A stretch of 64,000 nt of DNA from Actinomycetales bacterium SN12 (GTDB lineage Bacteria > Actinomycetota > Actinomycetes > Actinomycetales > Microbacteriaceae): assembly GCA_002837415.1 (NCBI GenBank), contig PJCV01000006.1:1-64000 (forward strand), given 5' to 3'. Shown in pieces: positions 30,237 through 38,703 of the stretch. The position numbers and the translations under genes are program-made. How positions within the stretch are numbered: position 1 is the stretch's first letter; each line of letters opens with the position of its first letter. The notes under the pieces are model-generated. The model did no database searches and was not told the origin of the DNA. It saw only the letters and a program-made list of their open reading frames with translations.

Positions 30237-31463
30237 ATGGCCGACGCGCACGATGACAGCGGCGCAGGTCCGCTGCGCCGACGGACGAGCGCGACGCGCC
30301 GGTCAGCAGCCGAGTCGGAGGCACTGGCGTCGGAGGTGCCTCTGGCCCCGTCCGGCGTCCCCGCCGAGGCTCCCCGCTATCACCGAGGGTCCGCAGCTGC
30401 GGCATCCGCGCCCGCCCCGGCTCCCGCAGCGGCATCCGCTCCAGCCACGGCATCCGCGCCCGCTCCGGCTCCCGCCTCCTCACCAGCACCGGCGCCGACA
30501 TCTCCGGCTGCTCCGGCGACGCCGACCGCATCGCGGCGCGATCAGCGCGAGCGGCCCTCGTTCCTGCAGCATGACGCCCGCGAGGAGCCGGCCAGGACCG
30601 GCGCTCGCGGGATGCTGAACCGGATCGGATTCTCGCTCGCGCCCGGCGCCGCCGAGCGGGCCGTGCGCGACAACGAGCTGCTCGTCAGCCAGCACTGGCC
30701 CGGTCCGCGCACCATCGCCGTGGTGAACGGCAAGGGCGGCGCAGGCAAGACTCCTGCGACGGTGCTGCTCTCGGCCGTCTTCGCGCGTTTCGGCGGCGCT
30801 GGCGTGCTCGCCTGGGACAACAACCAGACCCGGGGCACACTGGGCTGGCGCACCGACACCGGTCCGCACGACAGGACGCTGTTCGAGCTTCTCCCCGAAG
30901 CCGATCGCCTGCTGGGCGCGGGAGCGCAGTCCGCCGATCTCGCTCACTTCGTGCACCACCAGGCACGCGAGAAGTACGACGTGCTGCGCTCGAAGCCCAT
31001 GCGGCTCGCGCAGGAGAACCGGCTGCGCTCGGCGGACATCGACGCGATCCACGCGGTGGCGGCGAAGTACTACCGTCTGATCATCATCGACTCGGGGAAC
31101 GACGAGTCCGACCCGATGTGGCTGCGGATGATCGACCACGCCGACCAGATCGTCGTGGCGACCACGACTCGCGATGACCACGCCGAAGCGGGTGCGCTGC
31201 TGCTCGAGGCGCTCGAGGACCGCGATGAGCGCTCCGCACGGCTCGCTCATCAGTCGGTGGTCGTCGTCACTCAGGCCGACCCAAAAGCGACCCCCGCCGA
31301 TGTCGACCAGGTGGTCACCGGATACCGCGATCTGGCACGCGAGGTGGTCGCGATCCCGTTCGACCACGAGATGGTCGACGGCCACCTGCGACTCGGCGCA
31401 CTCGCCCCGAGCACGCAGACCGCCTGGCTTGCGGCGGGGGCCGCCGTCGCGCGCGGACTCTGA
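30237..31463 (+). CDS. ParA/MinD-like P-loop ATPase with Pro/Ala-rich N-terminus
   Basis: A 408-residue protein. Residues 1-150 are low-complexity, with a Pro-Ala repeat at 52-98. From 159 it is a deviant Walker A ATPase (NGKGGAGKTPA, 165-175) with LIIIDSGNDESDP as the Walker B region and VVVVTQADP as a further strand. MinD/ParA proteins dimerise on ATP and position other complexes. This fold also includes the Tad-pilus CpaE/TadZ and secretion-linked ATPases. No ParB or membrane partner is adjacent. It is inserted between hisH and hisA in the opposite direction. GAAGGGACG lies before the ATG as a possible ribosome site. Confidence 0.8.
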   Translation: MADAHDDSGAGPLRRRTSATRRSAAESEALASEVPLAPSGVPAEAPRYHRGSAAAASAPAPAPAAASAPATASAPAPAPASSPAPAPTSPAAPATPTASRRDQRERPSFLQHDAREEPARTGARGMLNRIGFSLAPGAAERAVRDNELLVSQHWPGPRTIAVVNGKGGAGKTPATVLLSAVFARFGGAGVLAWDNNQTRGTLGWRTDTGPHDRTLFELLPEADRLLGAGAQSADLAHFVHHQAREKYDVLRSKPMRLAQENRLRSADIDAIHAVAAKYYRLIIIDSGNDESDPMWLRMIDHADQIVVATTTRDDHAEAGALLLEALEDRDERSARLAHQSVVVVTQADPKATPADVDQVVTGYRDLAREVVAIPFDHEMVDGHLRLGALAPSTQTAWLAAGAAVARGL

Positions 31464-31507
31464 GGACTCGACTCGCCTCGCGAGCCCTCACACCACCCGA
31501 GCGGCGT

Positions 31508-32140
31508 TCAGAGCGATGCGATCCAGTTGCGCAGCAGCCGGATGCCCGCCTCCCCCGACTTCTCGGGGTGGAACTGCGTCGCCGAGAGCGGGCCGTTCTC
31601 GACCGCCGCGATGAAGCGCTCACCGTGCGTCGCCCACGTGACAGCCGGCTGCGGGAACGGCGGGATCACGTCGAGCTCCCACGCCGTGGCGGCGTAGGAG
31701 TGCAGGAAGTAGAAGCGCTCGTGCTCGATGCCGCGGAAGAGCACGCTGCCCTCCCCGGGCTCGACCGTGTTCCAGCCCATGTGCGGCAGCACCGGGGCAT
31801 CCAGTTCGGCGATCGTGCCCGGCCACTCCCCCAGCCCCTCGGCGGGCTGGTCGCGCTCGATGCCGCGCTCGAACATCACCTGCATGCCGACGCAGATTCC
31901 GAGCACCGGGCGGCCGCCGGCCAGGCGCCGGTCGATGATCTCGTCGCCGCCGTGTGCGATCAGTGCCTCGCGCACGGCCGCGAACGCGCCCACGCCGGGA
32001 ACGAGCAGTCCGTCAGCCTCAAGGGCCTGCTCCCGGTCACGGGTGAGCTCGACCTCGGCGCCCGCTGCGACCAGCGCCTTCACGACGGAGTGGACGTTGC
32101 CCGACTCGTAGTCGAAGACGACGACGCGCCGCGCGGTCAC
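31508..32140 (-). CDS. hisH: imidazole glycerol phosphate synthase, glutaminase subunit
   Basis: A 210-residue class I glutamine amidotransferase. The nucleophile Cys is in GICVGMQ (about residue 80), and the partners are in QFHPEKSGE near the C-terminus. It supplies ammonia to HisF, which is outside this window. The GTG start overlaps the hisB stop (GTGA). It is convergent with the ParA-like gene, 44 bp away. Confidence 0.95.
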   Translation of the reverse strand: MTARRVVVFDYESGNVHSVVKALVAAGAEVELTRDREQALEADGLLVPGVGAFAAVREALIAHGGDEIIDRRLAGGRPVLGICVGMQVMFERGIERDQPAEGLGEWPGTIAELDAPVLPHMGWNTVEPGEGSVLFRGIEHERFYFLHSYAATAWELDVIPPFPQPAVTWATHGERFIAAVENGPLSATQFHPEKSGEAGIRLLRNWIASL

Positions 32141-32739
32141 AGCGCACCCTTCGTCGAGGGGACGCCCTCGACGAGCGGGTCCAGGGCCTTGGCCTGGCGG
32201 AATGCACGGGCGAACGCCTTGAACTCCGCCTCGGCGATGTGGTGCGGGTCGCGACCGCCGAGGACGCGCACGTGCACCGTCAGCCCGGCGTTGAAGGTGA
32301 TGGCCTCGAACACGTGACGCACCAGCGATCCGGTGAAGTGCCCGCCGATGAGGTGGAACTCGAAGCCCGCGGGCTCGCCGTCGTGCACCAGGAAGGGGCG
32401 TCCCGAGATGTCGACCACGGCCTGGGCGAGCGCCTCGTCGAGCGGAACGAGGGCGTCGCCGTAGCGGGAGATGCCGACCTTGTCGCCGAGCGCCTCGCGA
32501 ACCGCCTGGCCGAGCACGATCGAGATGTCCTCGACGGTGTGGTGCGCGTCGATGTGGGTGTCACCGGTGGCGCGCACGGTGAGGTCGGTCAGCGAGTGCT
32601 TCGCGAAGGCCGTCAGCATGTGATCGAAGAACGGCACGGTGGTGTCGATCTCGCTGCGGCCGGTGCCGTCGAGGTCGACGACGACCTCGACGGTCGACTC
32701 GGAGGTGCTGCGGGTCCGGCGGGCGGTGCGGTCGGTCAT
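32137..32739 (-). CDS. hisB: imidazoleglycerol-phosphate dehydratase
   Basis: A 200-residue dehydratase. The manganese ligands are in [15 protein letters not shown] and the matching C-terminal block [15 protein letters not shown], which forms the duplicated HisB fold. It is monofunctional, without the phosphatase domain of enteric HisB. The ATG overlaps the hisC stop (ATGA). Confidence 0.96.
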   Translation of the reverse strand: MTDRTARRTRSTSESTVEVVVDLDGTGRSEIDTTVPFFDHMLTAFAKHSLTDLTVRATGDTHIDAHHTVEDISIVLGQAVREALGDKVGISRYGDALVPLDEALAQAVVDISGRPFLVHDGEPAGFEFHLIGGHFTGSLVRHVFEAITFNAGLTVHVRVLGGRDPHHIAEAEFKAFARAFRQAKALDPLVEGVPSTKGAL

Positions 32740-33827
32740 GACGACGATCCAATCGACGCGAGGGCTTCCAGGAAGGCGGTGGTCTCGGCTTCGGTGCCTG
32801 CGGAGACCCGGAGGTGATGCGGGATCCCGACGTCGCGGATGAGCACGCCGCGGTCATACAGCGCACGCCAGAGAGCCTGCGGATCGTCCACTCCGCCGAA
32901 CAGGACGAAGTTCGACCACGAGGCGTGCGGTCGATACCCGAGCGCCTCGAGCGTGGCCGAGATGCGCTCGCGCTGCTCGACGATCTCGTCGACCATCCGC
33001 AGCATGGTCGACGAGTTGCGCAGCGCCGCCACGGCGGCCGCCTGCGTGAGCGCGCTGAGGTGGTACGGAAGACGCACGAGGCGCAGCGCGTCGATGAACG
33101 CCGGGTCGGCGGCGAGATATCCGACGCGAGCGCCGGCGAAGGCGAACGCCTTGCTCATCGTGCGTGAGACCGCGAGGCGCGGGCGTCCGTCGAGCAGGCT
33201 GAGCGCCGAGGGCGCGTCATGCGGCGCGAACTCCTGGTAGGCCTCGTCGACGATCACGACACCGCGAGCCGCGTCGTAGACGGCCTCGATGACGTCGAGC
33301 CCGAGCGGCGTGCCGGTGGGGTTGTTCGGCGTGCAGAGGATGACGACGGCGGGGTCGGCCTCGGCGACCTGCCGTGCGGCGTCGTCGGGGTCGATCGTGA
33401 AGTCATCCTGACGCGTGCCCGCAATCCACCGCGCCCCGGTGCCCTGCGTGATCAGCGGATACATGGAGTACGTGGGCGCGAAACCGAACGCCGTCCGACC
33501 CGGGCCGGCGAATGCCTGCATGATGTGCTGCAGCACCTCGTTCGAGCCGTTGCCGGCCCAGATCTGCTCGGCAGTCAGTCCGTGACCGAGGTAGTCGGCG
33601 AAGGCCTCTCGCAGAGAGGTGAACTCCCGGTCGGGGTAGCGGTTGACGTCTCGCAGCGCGAGCGCGATGTCGTCGAGGATGTCGCTCGCGACCTCGTCGG
33701 GGACGGCATGGGTGTTCTCGTTGACGTTCAGAGCGACCGGAAGCGGCACCTGCGGGGCACCGTACGGCGTGAGTCCGCGCAGATCGGCGCGGAGGGGCAG
33801 CTCATCGAGGGATGTCACATGCTCCAT
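32736..33827 (-). CDS. hisC: histidinol-phosphate aminotransferase
   Basis: A 363-residue fold-type I PLP enzyme. The PLP lysine is in [12 protein letters not shown], and CTPNNPTG and IVDEAYQEF are the usual cofactor contacts. The start is ambiguous: ATG at 33825-33827 (MEHVTSL), or the GTG three codons later, which has TACGAT 7 nt upstream and would be leaderless. It is the first gene of the hisC-B-H unit. hisD, hisF and the others are not in the window. Confidence 0.94.
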   Translation of the reverse strand: MEHVTSLDELPLRADLRGLTPYGAPQVPLPVALNVNENTHAVPDEVASDILDDIALALRDVNRYPDREFTSLREAFADYLGHGLTAEQIWAGNGSNEVLQHIMQAFAGPGRTAFGFAPTYSMYPLITQGTGARWIAGTRQDDFTIDPDDAARQVAEADPAVVILCTPNNPTGTPLGLDVIEAVYDAARGVVIVDEAYQEFAPHDAPSALSLLDGRPRLAVSRTMSKAFAFAGARVGYLAADPAFIDALRLVRLPYHLSALTQAAAVAALRNSSTMLRMVDEIVEQRERISATLEALGYRPHASWSNFVLFGGVDDPQALWRALYDRGVLIRDVGIPHHLRVSAGTEAETTAFLEALASIGSSS

Positions 33828-33872
33828 CGTAGGCCGCGCGTCGCGGCCACCGCCGCGGATGACGGTGCGCCC

Positions 33873-34265
33873 TCACTCGGAGTGCGCGGCCTCGGAGTAC
33901 GCGGTCGGGATGGCGATCGAGGTGCCCACCTGGATCATGCCGGAGGTGAGGTTGTTGAGCCGCTTGATGTCGTCGATGACGTCACGCGGATCGGCGGCGG
34001 GCGCGGCCTCGGCGGCGATAGACCAGAGAGTGTCGCCGGGCAGCACGGTCACGGTCTCGAAGGCGACCGGGTCGCTCTCCCCGGATGCGAGGGCCGAGCC
34101 CCCTGCCAGCACGGAGACGCCGATTCCGGCGATGACCGGTGCGGCGGCGAGCGTGGCGAGCAGACGACGGCCGCGCGCGGTGAGGCGCAGCCGGGTGGGG
34201 ACAGAACGCCGGGCAGCTGCCGAGACCGAGGCGGTCAGGGGGGTCTGGATGCTGATGGTGCTCAT
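33873..34265 (-). CDS. LysM-domain protein divergent from lexA (YneA/ChiZ-like)
   Basis: A 130-residue protein. An Arg-rich N-terminus is followed by one membrane helix (about 45-65) and a C-terminal LysM domain with VLPGDTLWSIA (about 79-89), which binds peptidoglycan. Small membrane-LysM proteins next to lexA in Gram-positives (YneA of Bacillus, Rv2719c/ChiZ of mycobacteria) block division during DNA damage. The same role is likely here by position and architecture. GAGGAG lies 6 nt before the ATG at 34265. LexA-box-like sites lie in the divergent gap. Confidence 0.82.
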   Translation of the reverse strand: MSTISIQTPLTASVSAAARRSVPTRLRLTARGRRLLATLAAAPVIAGIGVSVLAGGSALASGESDPVAFETVTVLPGDTLWSIAAEAAPAADPRDVIDDIKRLNNLTSGMIQVGTSIAIPTAYSEAAHSE

Positions 34266-34569
34266 GTGATGCTCCTCTTCACTCTCCCCGCCCATCGGGC
34301 GGGAGTGGTGCAGCTTTCGCATCCGGCATCCGGCCGGGGACGCCGGATGCGAAGCTACGTTCCGAATCTATCTTCGATATCGAACATCTGTCAAGGATTC
34401 TTCGAATACAGTGCCGACACTTCTGCGACACGCTCGAACAGATCTTCCGTTTTCCGAGAGAACTCGGATACGGTTTCGATGAAGTCAGCCCACCATGGGC
34501 CACCGACATTCGAATCGGATCCCCGCGATGACGCGGATCCGCACCGTGTGAGGGCATGAAGGAGCACCC
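34266..34569. other. SOS divergon intergenic region
   Basis: This 304-bp gap between the LysM gene and lexA is more AT-rich than the surroundings (34360-34470). It holds two or three degenerate LexA-box-like sites and the ribosome sites of both genes (GAGGAG for the LysM gene, AAGGAG for lexA). No additional gene is seen. Confidence 0.7.
34362..34395. promoter_or_regulatory. LexA-box-like sites
   Basis: CCGAATCTATCTTCGA (34362-34377) matches the actinobacterial TCGAAC-N4-GTTCGA box at 9 of 12 positions. Directly beside it, TCGAACATCTGTCAAG (34380-34395) has a perfect left half. A third partial match is at 34434-34449. They lie between the two divergent genes, so LexA probably controls both. 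Confidence 0.5.
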
Positions 34570-35256
34570 ATGAGCGAGACCCCCGAGACCGCAGCCGAGG
34601 CTCCCCGCACGCGGCGCCGCAAGAGCCTCAGCCCCAAGCAGATGGCGATCCTCGAGGTGATCCAGACCTCGATCGCCCGCCACGGCTACCCGCCGAGCAT
34701 GCGCGAGATCGGCGACGCCGTGGGACTCAAGTCGCTCTCCAGCGTCACCCACCAGCTCGGGCAGCTCGAGCTGAGCGGCTACCTGCGTCGCGATCCCGGC
34801 AAGACCCGCGCGATGGAGGTGCTGATCGACCTTCCCGGCACCGGCGCCGAGAATCCCGCCGACACCGCGCCGTCGGTGGGCGACGCCGCCCTGGTGCCCC
34901 TCGTCGGGCAGATCGCGGCCGGTGTGCCGATCACGGCAGACCAGCAGGTGGAGGAGATCTTCCCGCTGCCCAGGCAGCTCGTGGGCAAGGGCGACCTGTT
35001 CATGCTCAAGGTCAACGGCGAGTCGATGATCGACGCGGCCATCTGCGACGGCGACTGGGTCGTGGTGCGCACGCAGAACAACGCCGAGAACGGCGAGATC
35101 GTCGCCGCGATGATCGACGGCGAAGCGACGGTGAAGACCTTCCGCCGTCGTGACGGCCACACCTGGCTGCTCCCCCGCAACTCGGCCTTCGAGCCCATCC
35201 TGGGCGATGAGGCGGTCGTGCTGGGCAAGGTCGTCGCGGTGCTCCGCGCGGTCTGA
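34570..35256 (+). CDS. lexA: SOS repressor LexA
   Basis: A 228-residue repressor. The N-terminal winged helix (about 20-90) contains [20 protein letters not shown]. The self-cleavage bond is Ala117-Gly118, and the catalytic dyad is Ser152 (GESM) and Lys189 (ATVKTF). After DNA damage RecA filaments trigger cleavage and release the SOS genes. AAGGAG lies 6-7 nt before the ATG. It is followed by a bidirectional terminator shared with metE. Confidence 0.97.
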   Translation: MSETPETAAEAPRTRRRKSLSPKQMAILEVIQTSIARHGYPPSMREIGDAVGLKSLSSVTHQLGQLELSGYLRRDPGKTRAMEVLIDLPGTGAENPADTAPSVGDAALVPLVGQIAAGVPITADQQVEEIFPLPRQLVGKGDLFMLKVNGESMIDAAICDGDWVVVRTQNNAENGEIVAAMIDGEATVKTFRRRDGHTWLLPRNSAFEPILGDEAVVLGKVVAVLRAV

Positions 35257-35271
35257 TCCGGCATTCGCACA

Positions 35272-35315
35272 GAAGAAGCGCCCCTTCCGGTCTGCTCGGG
35301 AAGGGGCGCCTCTTC
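35272..35315. terminator. bidirectional terminator lexA / metE
   Basis: A 17-bp stem (GAAGAAGCGCCCCTTCC paired with 35299-35315, one mismatch) and a loop of about 10 nt between convergent genes. Confidence 0.8.
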
Positions 35316-35329
35316 GTGGTGGAGGGGAC

Positions 35330-37642
35330 TCAGACGGTCACGGCGACGTCCTCGCGAACACGCCGGGTGGCCTCGACGATGTTGCGCAGCGACTGCACCG
35401 TCTCCTCGTAGGCACGGGTCTTCAGGCCGCAGTCGGGGTTCACCCACAGCTGGCGCAGCGGCAGCTCGTCGACCGCGCGGCGCAGCAGCGCCTCGATCTC
35501 CTCGACGCTGGGAACGCGCGGCGAGTGGATGTCGTAGACGCCCGGTCCGACTCCGTGGTCGAAGCCGAAGCGCGCGATGTCGGCGACGACCTCCATGCGG
35601 CTGCGCGCGGCCTCGATCGAGGTGACGTCGGCATCGAGCGCGCGGATCGCGTCGATCACGACGCCGAACTCCGAGTAGCAGAGGTGCGTGTGGATCTGCG
35701 TTCCCGCGGCGGCGCCGCCGGTCGCGAGCCGGAACGAGCGCACCGACCAGTCGAGGTAGTCGGCCTGATCCGCCGCCTTCAGCGGCAGCAGCTCGCGCAG
35801 GGCCGGCTCATCGACCTGGATGATCGCGATTCCCGCAGCCTCGAGGTCGGTGATCTCATCGCGCAGGGCGAGGGCGACCTGGTTGGCCGTCTCGCCGAGC
35901 GGCTGGTCGTCGCGCACGAACGACCACGCCAGGATGGTCACGGGGCCGGTGAGCATGCCCTTGACGGGCTTGGTGCTCAGCGACTGGGCGTACGCGGCCC
36001 ACGAGACCGTGATCGGCGCGGGGCGCGAGACGTCTCCCCAGAGGATCGACGGGCGCGTGGCACGCGAGCCGTACGACTGCACCCAGCCATGCTGGGTGAC
36101 GGCGAACCCGTCGAGGTGCTCGGCGAAGTACTGCACCATGTCGTTGCGCTCGGGCTCGCCGTGCACGAGGACGTCGAGGCCGAGCTCCTCCTGCAGGGCG
36201 ACGACCTGGTCGATCTCGCGGCGCAGGAAGTCGTCGTAGTCGTCAGCGGGCAGCTCGCCGCGCAGGAACTGCGCACGAGCCCGGCGGATGTCGCCGGTCT
36301 GCGGGAACGACCCGATCGTCGTCAGCGGCAGCGCGGGGAGGTTCAGCGCCTGCTGCGCGCTCTCGCGCTCGGCGTACGAGACGCGCGAGAACTCGGTCTC
36401 GGCGACCTCGTGCCCGCGCACGGCGCCGTCGCGCACGCCGGGGGCGTCGCGTCGGTCGGCGAGGGCGGCGGATGCCGCGTCCAGCGCGTCGGCGATGGCA
36501 TCCCGGCCCTGAGCCAGACCGTGAGCGAGGGTGACGACCTGGCCGACCTTCTGGTCGGCGAAGGCGAGCCACGAGACGAGACGCCGATCGAGCGCGGTCT
36601 CGTCGTCGACGTCGTGCGGCACGTGCAGCAGCGAGGTGGAGGTGGATGCCGAGATGCTCGACGCCCCGAGCTCACGCAGCGACTCGAGCTTGGCGAACGC
36701 CGCGTCGAGGTCGCCGCGCCAGATGTTGTGCCCGTCGATCACGCCGCCGACGAGGGTCTTGCCCTCGAGCGCGGGGAGCGCGGCGGGCACCTCGCCGCGG
36801 ACGAGGTCGATGCCGATGGCCTCGACGGGCGCGGCCGCCAGCACCTCGAGCGTCGCGCCCAGCGCGGCGTAGGGTGCGGCCACGAAGATCTGCGGCCGCT
36901 CGCTCACGCTGCCGAGAGCCCCAAGGGCGCGGGCGGCGGCATCAGCGAGAGCGGCGGTGTCGACCGGCAGCGACTCGCTGACCAGCGCCGGCTCGTCGAG
37001 CTGCACCCACTGGGCGCCGGCGGCCTTCAGCTTGGCGAGCAGCTCGGCGTAGACGGGCAGCACGTCGTCGAGGCGGCTGAGCGGCTCGAAGCCCTCCGGC
37101 GCGTCGTCCGACGCCTTCGCCAGCGCGAGCAGGGTGACCGGTCCGACGATCACCGGGCGGGTGACGTATCCGGCGGCCGTCGCCTCGGCGACCTGCTGCA
37201 CGAGGTGCTCGCTGGCGAGCGAGAAGGTCGTCTCGGGGCCGATCTCGGGGACGAGGTAGTGGTAGTTGGAGTCGAACCACTTCGTCATCTCGAGCGGTGC
37301 GCGCTCTCCCTCACCGCGCGCGACGGTGAAGTACGCGCCCAGCCCGATGGAGCCGTCTGCATCGCGCAGGTCGTCGAAGCGGGCGGGGATGGCGCCCACC
37401 GTGACCGCGGCGTCGAGCACCTGATCGTAGAACGAGAACGACTCGGGGATCGACGAGTCATCGCGACCGAGACCGAGCTCGGCAAGGCGGGCGCGCGTCG
37501 TCGCGCGCAGCTCGGCGGCCGTGCGCTCGAGCGCGGCCTGATCGGAGCGGGCGGCCCAGAAGGACTCGACGGCCTTCTTCAGCTCGCGCCGGCGACCGAT
37601 GCGCGGGTAGCCGAGGATCGTCCCTGCGGGGAAAGCGGTCAT
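35330..37642 (-). CDS. metE: cobalamin-independent methionine synthase
   Basis: A 770-residue enzyme that transfers the methyl group of methyl-tetrahydrofolate to homocysteine. It has two barrel domains. Zinc and homocysteine ligands lie in HTHLCYSEF (about 640) and NPDCGLKTR (about 725), and the N-terminus GYPRIGRRRELKKA is typical. The ATG overlaps the metF stop (ATGA), so the methyl donor and the acceptor enzyme are made together. No cobalamin riboswitch is seen upstream of the operon. Confidence 0.96.
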   Translation of the reverse strand: MTAFPAGTILGYPRIGRRRELKKAVESFWAARSDQAALERTAAELRATTRARLAELGLGRDDSSIPESFSFYDQVLDAAVTVGAIPARFDDLRDADGSIGLGAYFTVARGEGERAPLEMTKWFDSNYHYLVPEIGPETTFSLASEHLVQQVAEATAAGYVTRPVIVGPVTLLALAKASDDAPEGFEPLSRLDDVLPVYAELLAKLKAAGAQWVQLDEPALVSESLPVDTAALADAAARALGALGSVSERPQIFVAAPYAALGATLEVLAAAPVEAIGIDLVRGEVPAALPALEGKTLVGGVIDGHNIWRGDLDAAFAKLESLRELGASSISASTSTSLLHVPHDVDDETALDRRLVSWLAFADQKVGQVVTLAHGLAQGRDAIADALDAASAALADRRDAPGVRDGAVRGHEVAETEFSRVSYAERESAQQALNLPALPLTTIGSFPQTGDIRRARAQFLRGELPADDYDDFLRREIDQVVALQEELGLDVLVHGEPERNDMVQYFAEHLDGFAVTQHGWVQSYGSRATRPSILWGDVSRPAPITVSWAAYAQSLSTKPVKGMLTGPVTILAWSFVRDDQPLGETANQVALALRDEITDLEAAGIAIIQVDEPALRELLPLKAADQADYLDWSVRSFRLATGGAAAGTQIHTHLCYSEFGVVIDAIRALDADVTSIEAARSRMEVVADIARFGFDHGVGPGVYDIHSPRVPSVEEIEALLRRAVDELPLRQLWVNPDCGLKTRAYEETVQSLRNIVEATRRVREDVAVTV

Positions 37643-38589
37643 GGTGTTCCTTTCGATGCTGCGGAGAGCTGGCGCGCGGGGATGATCCCGGCGGACTGGA
37701 GGACGTCGAGCACGGTCTCGTGCTGGTTGAACGCGTATAGGTGCACCCCCGGGGCGCCGCCGTCGACGACGGCGCGGATGAGGTCGGCGGCCCACCGGAT
37801 GCCGATCTGGCGGCGTCCCTCGGCGGTGGGCTCGATCTCGAGCTCGATGGCGAGCTCGCTGGGCAGCTCCTCGCCGGTGAGCTCGAGCACGCGCGCGAGG
37901 CGTGCGGGCGAGGTGATCGGCATGATGCCGGGGAGGATCGGGATAGTGACCCCGGCGCGGCGGGCGCGCTCGACGAACGCGAGATAGTGGTCGGGGTGGA
38001 AGAACAGCTGCGTGATCGCGACCGTGGCGCCGGCGGCCTGCTTGGCCAGCAGCGCGTCGACATGCTGGCTGCTGTATGCCGAGCGCGGGTGGCCGTTGGG
38101 GAACGCGGCGACGGCGATGTTCACCCTGCGGCGCGGCGCGACGCGCACGGCTGCGGGGTTGCCGCGCACCGGCGACTCCTCGTACGGCGCCCGCTCGGCC
38201 TGCACACGGTCGATCAGCTGCACGAGCTGAGCGGAGCTCTCGAGGTCGCCGAGGAACGCGTCGTCCTCGCTCTGGCCCGCCGGCGGGTCGCCGCGCAGCG
38301 CGAGGAAGCTGAGGACACCGGCGTCCAGGAACTCGCGGATCAGACGCGCCGCGCCCGCATAGGTGTTGCCCACGCAGGTGAGGTGCGCGAGCGGCTCGGT
38401 GTCGGTGTGCGTGCGGATGTATCGCAGCACCTCGAGCGAGCGGCCCCCGGTAGACCCGCCCGCGCCGTAGGTCACCGAGATGAAGTCCGGTCCTGCCTCG
38501 GCGAGACGGTCGATGGTGTCGTGCAGTGCGCGGGCGCTCTCGGCGGTGCGTGGCGGGTACAGCTCGAAGGAGAACGGGATGCTGCTCAT
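37639..38589 (-). CDS. metF: methylenetetrahydrofolate reductase
   Basis: A 316-residue FAD-dependent barrel enzyme. SFELYPPRT near the N-terminus and FISVTYGAGGSTGG (about 34-47) bind folate and FAD. It produces methyl-THF for MetE encoded next in the operon. AAGGAG lies 7 nt before the ATG. The 114-bp gap to the divergent peptidase gene contains a bulged inverted repeat at 38650-38669. Confidence 0.94.
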   Translation of the reverse strand: MSSIPFSFELYPPRTAESARALHDTIDRLAEAGPDFISVTYGAGGSTGGRSLEVLRYIRTHTDTEPLAHLTCVGNTYAGAARLIREFLDAGVLSFLALRGDPPAGQSEDDAFLGDLESSAQLVQLIDRVQAERAPYEESPVRGNPAAVRVAPRRRVNIAVAAFPNGHPRSAYSSQHVDALLAKQAAGATVAITQLFFHPDHYLAFVERARRAGVTIPILPGIMPITSPARLARVLELTGEELPSELAIELEIEPTAEGRRQIGIRWAADLIRAVVDGGAPGVHLYAFNQHETVLDVLQSAGIIPARQLSAASKGTP

Positions 38590-38649
38590 GGCGGTTCTCC
38601 TTAGTGGTCTCGGGGGGTGTCCTCAGACGGTAGGACAGCGCCGCCGCGC

Positions 38650-38669
38650 GGCGCACACTGTGTGACGCC
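38650..38669. promoter_or_regulatory. inverted repeat between metF and S9 peptidase genes
   Basis: GGCGCACAC-T-GTGTG, then A, then CGCC: a 9-bp inverted repeat with one bulged base in the divergent gap. It could be an operator for the metFE operon. No known methionine-repressor consensus is matched. Confidence 0.3.
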
Positions 38670-38690
38670 GTGTGTCAGCTGCGCGCTGGA

Positions 38691-38696
38691 TAAGCT
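38691..38696 (+). promoter_or_regulatory. -10 box, leaderless, S9 peptidase gene
   Basis: TAAGCT ends 7 nt before the ATG at 38704. No ribosome site is present. Confidence 0.5.
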
Positions 38697-38703
38697 CGGG
38701 GTC

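Noticed and set aside
35150..37987. A 945-codon plus-strand frame opposite metE
   Set aside because: It is a shadow frame typical of GC-rich DNA, without domains, and MetE on the other strand is complete with zinc-site residues.
35330..38656. A 1108-codon frame that would fuse metF-region sequence to MetE
   Set aside because: The upstream part is antisense-phase Arg-rich text lying over metF, which is a complete gene in another frame. MetE starts at 37642 with an ATGA overlap.
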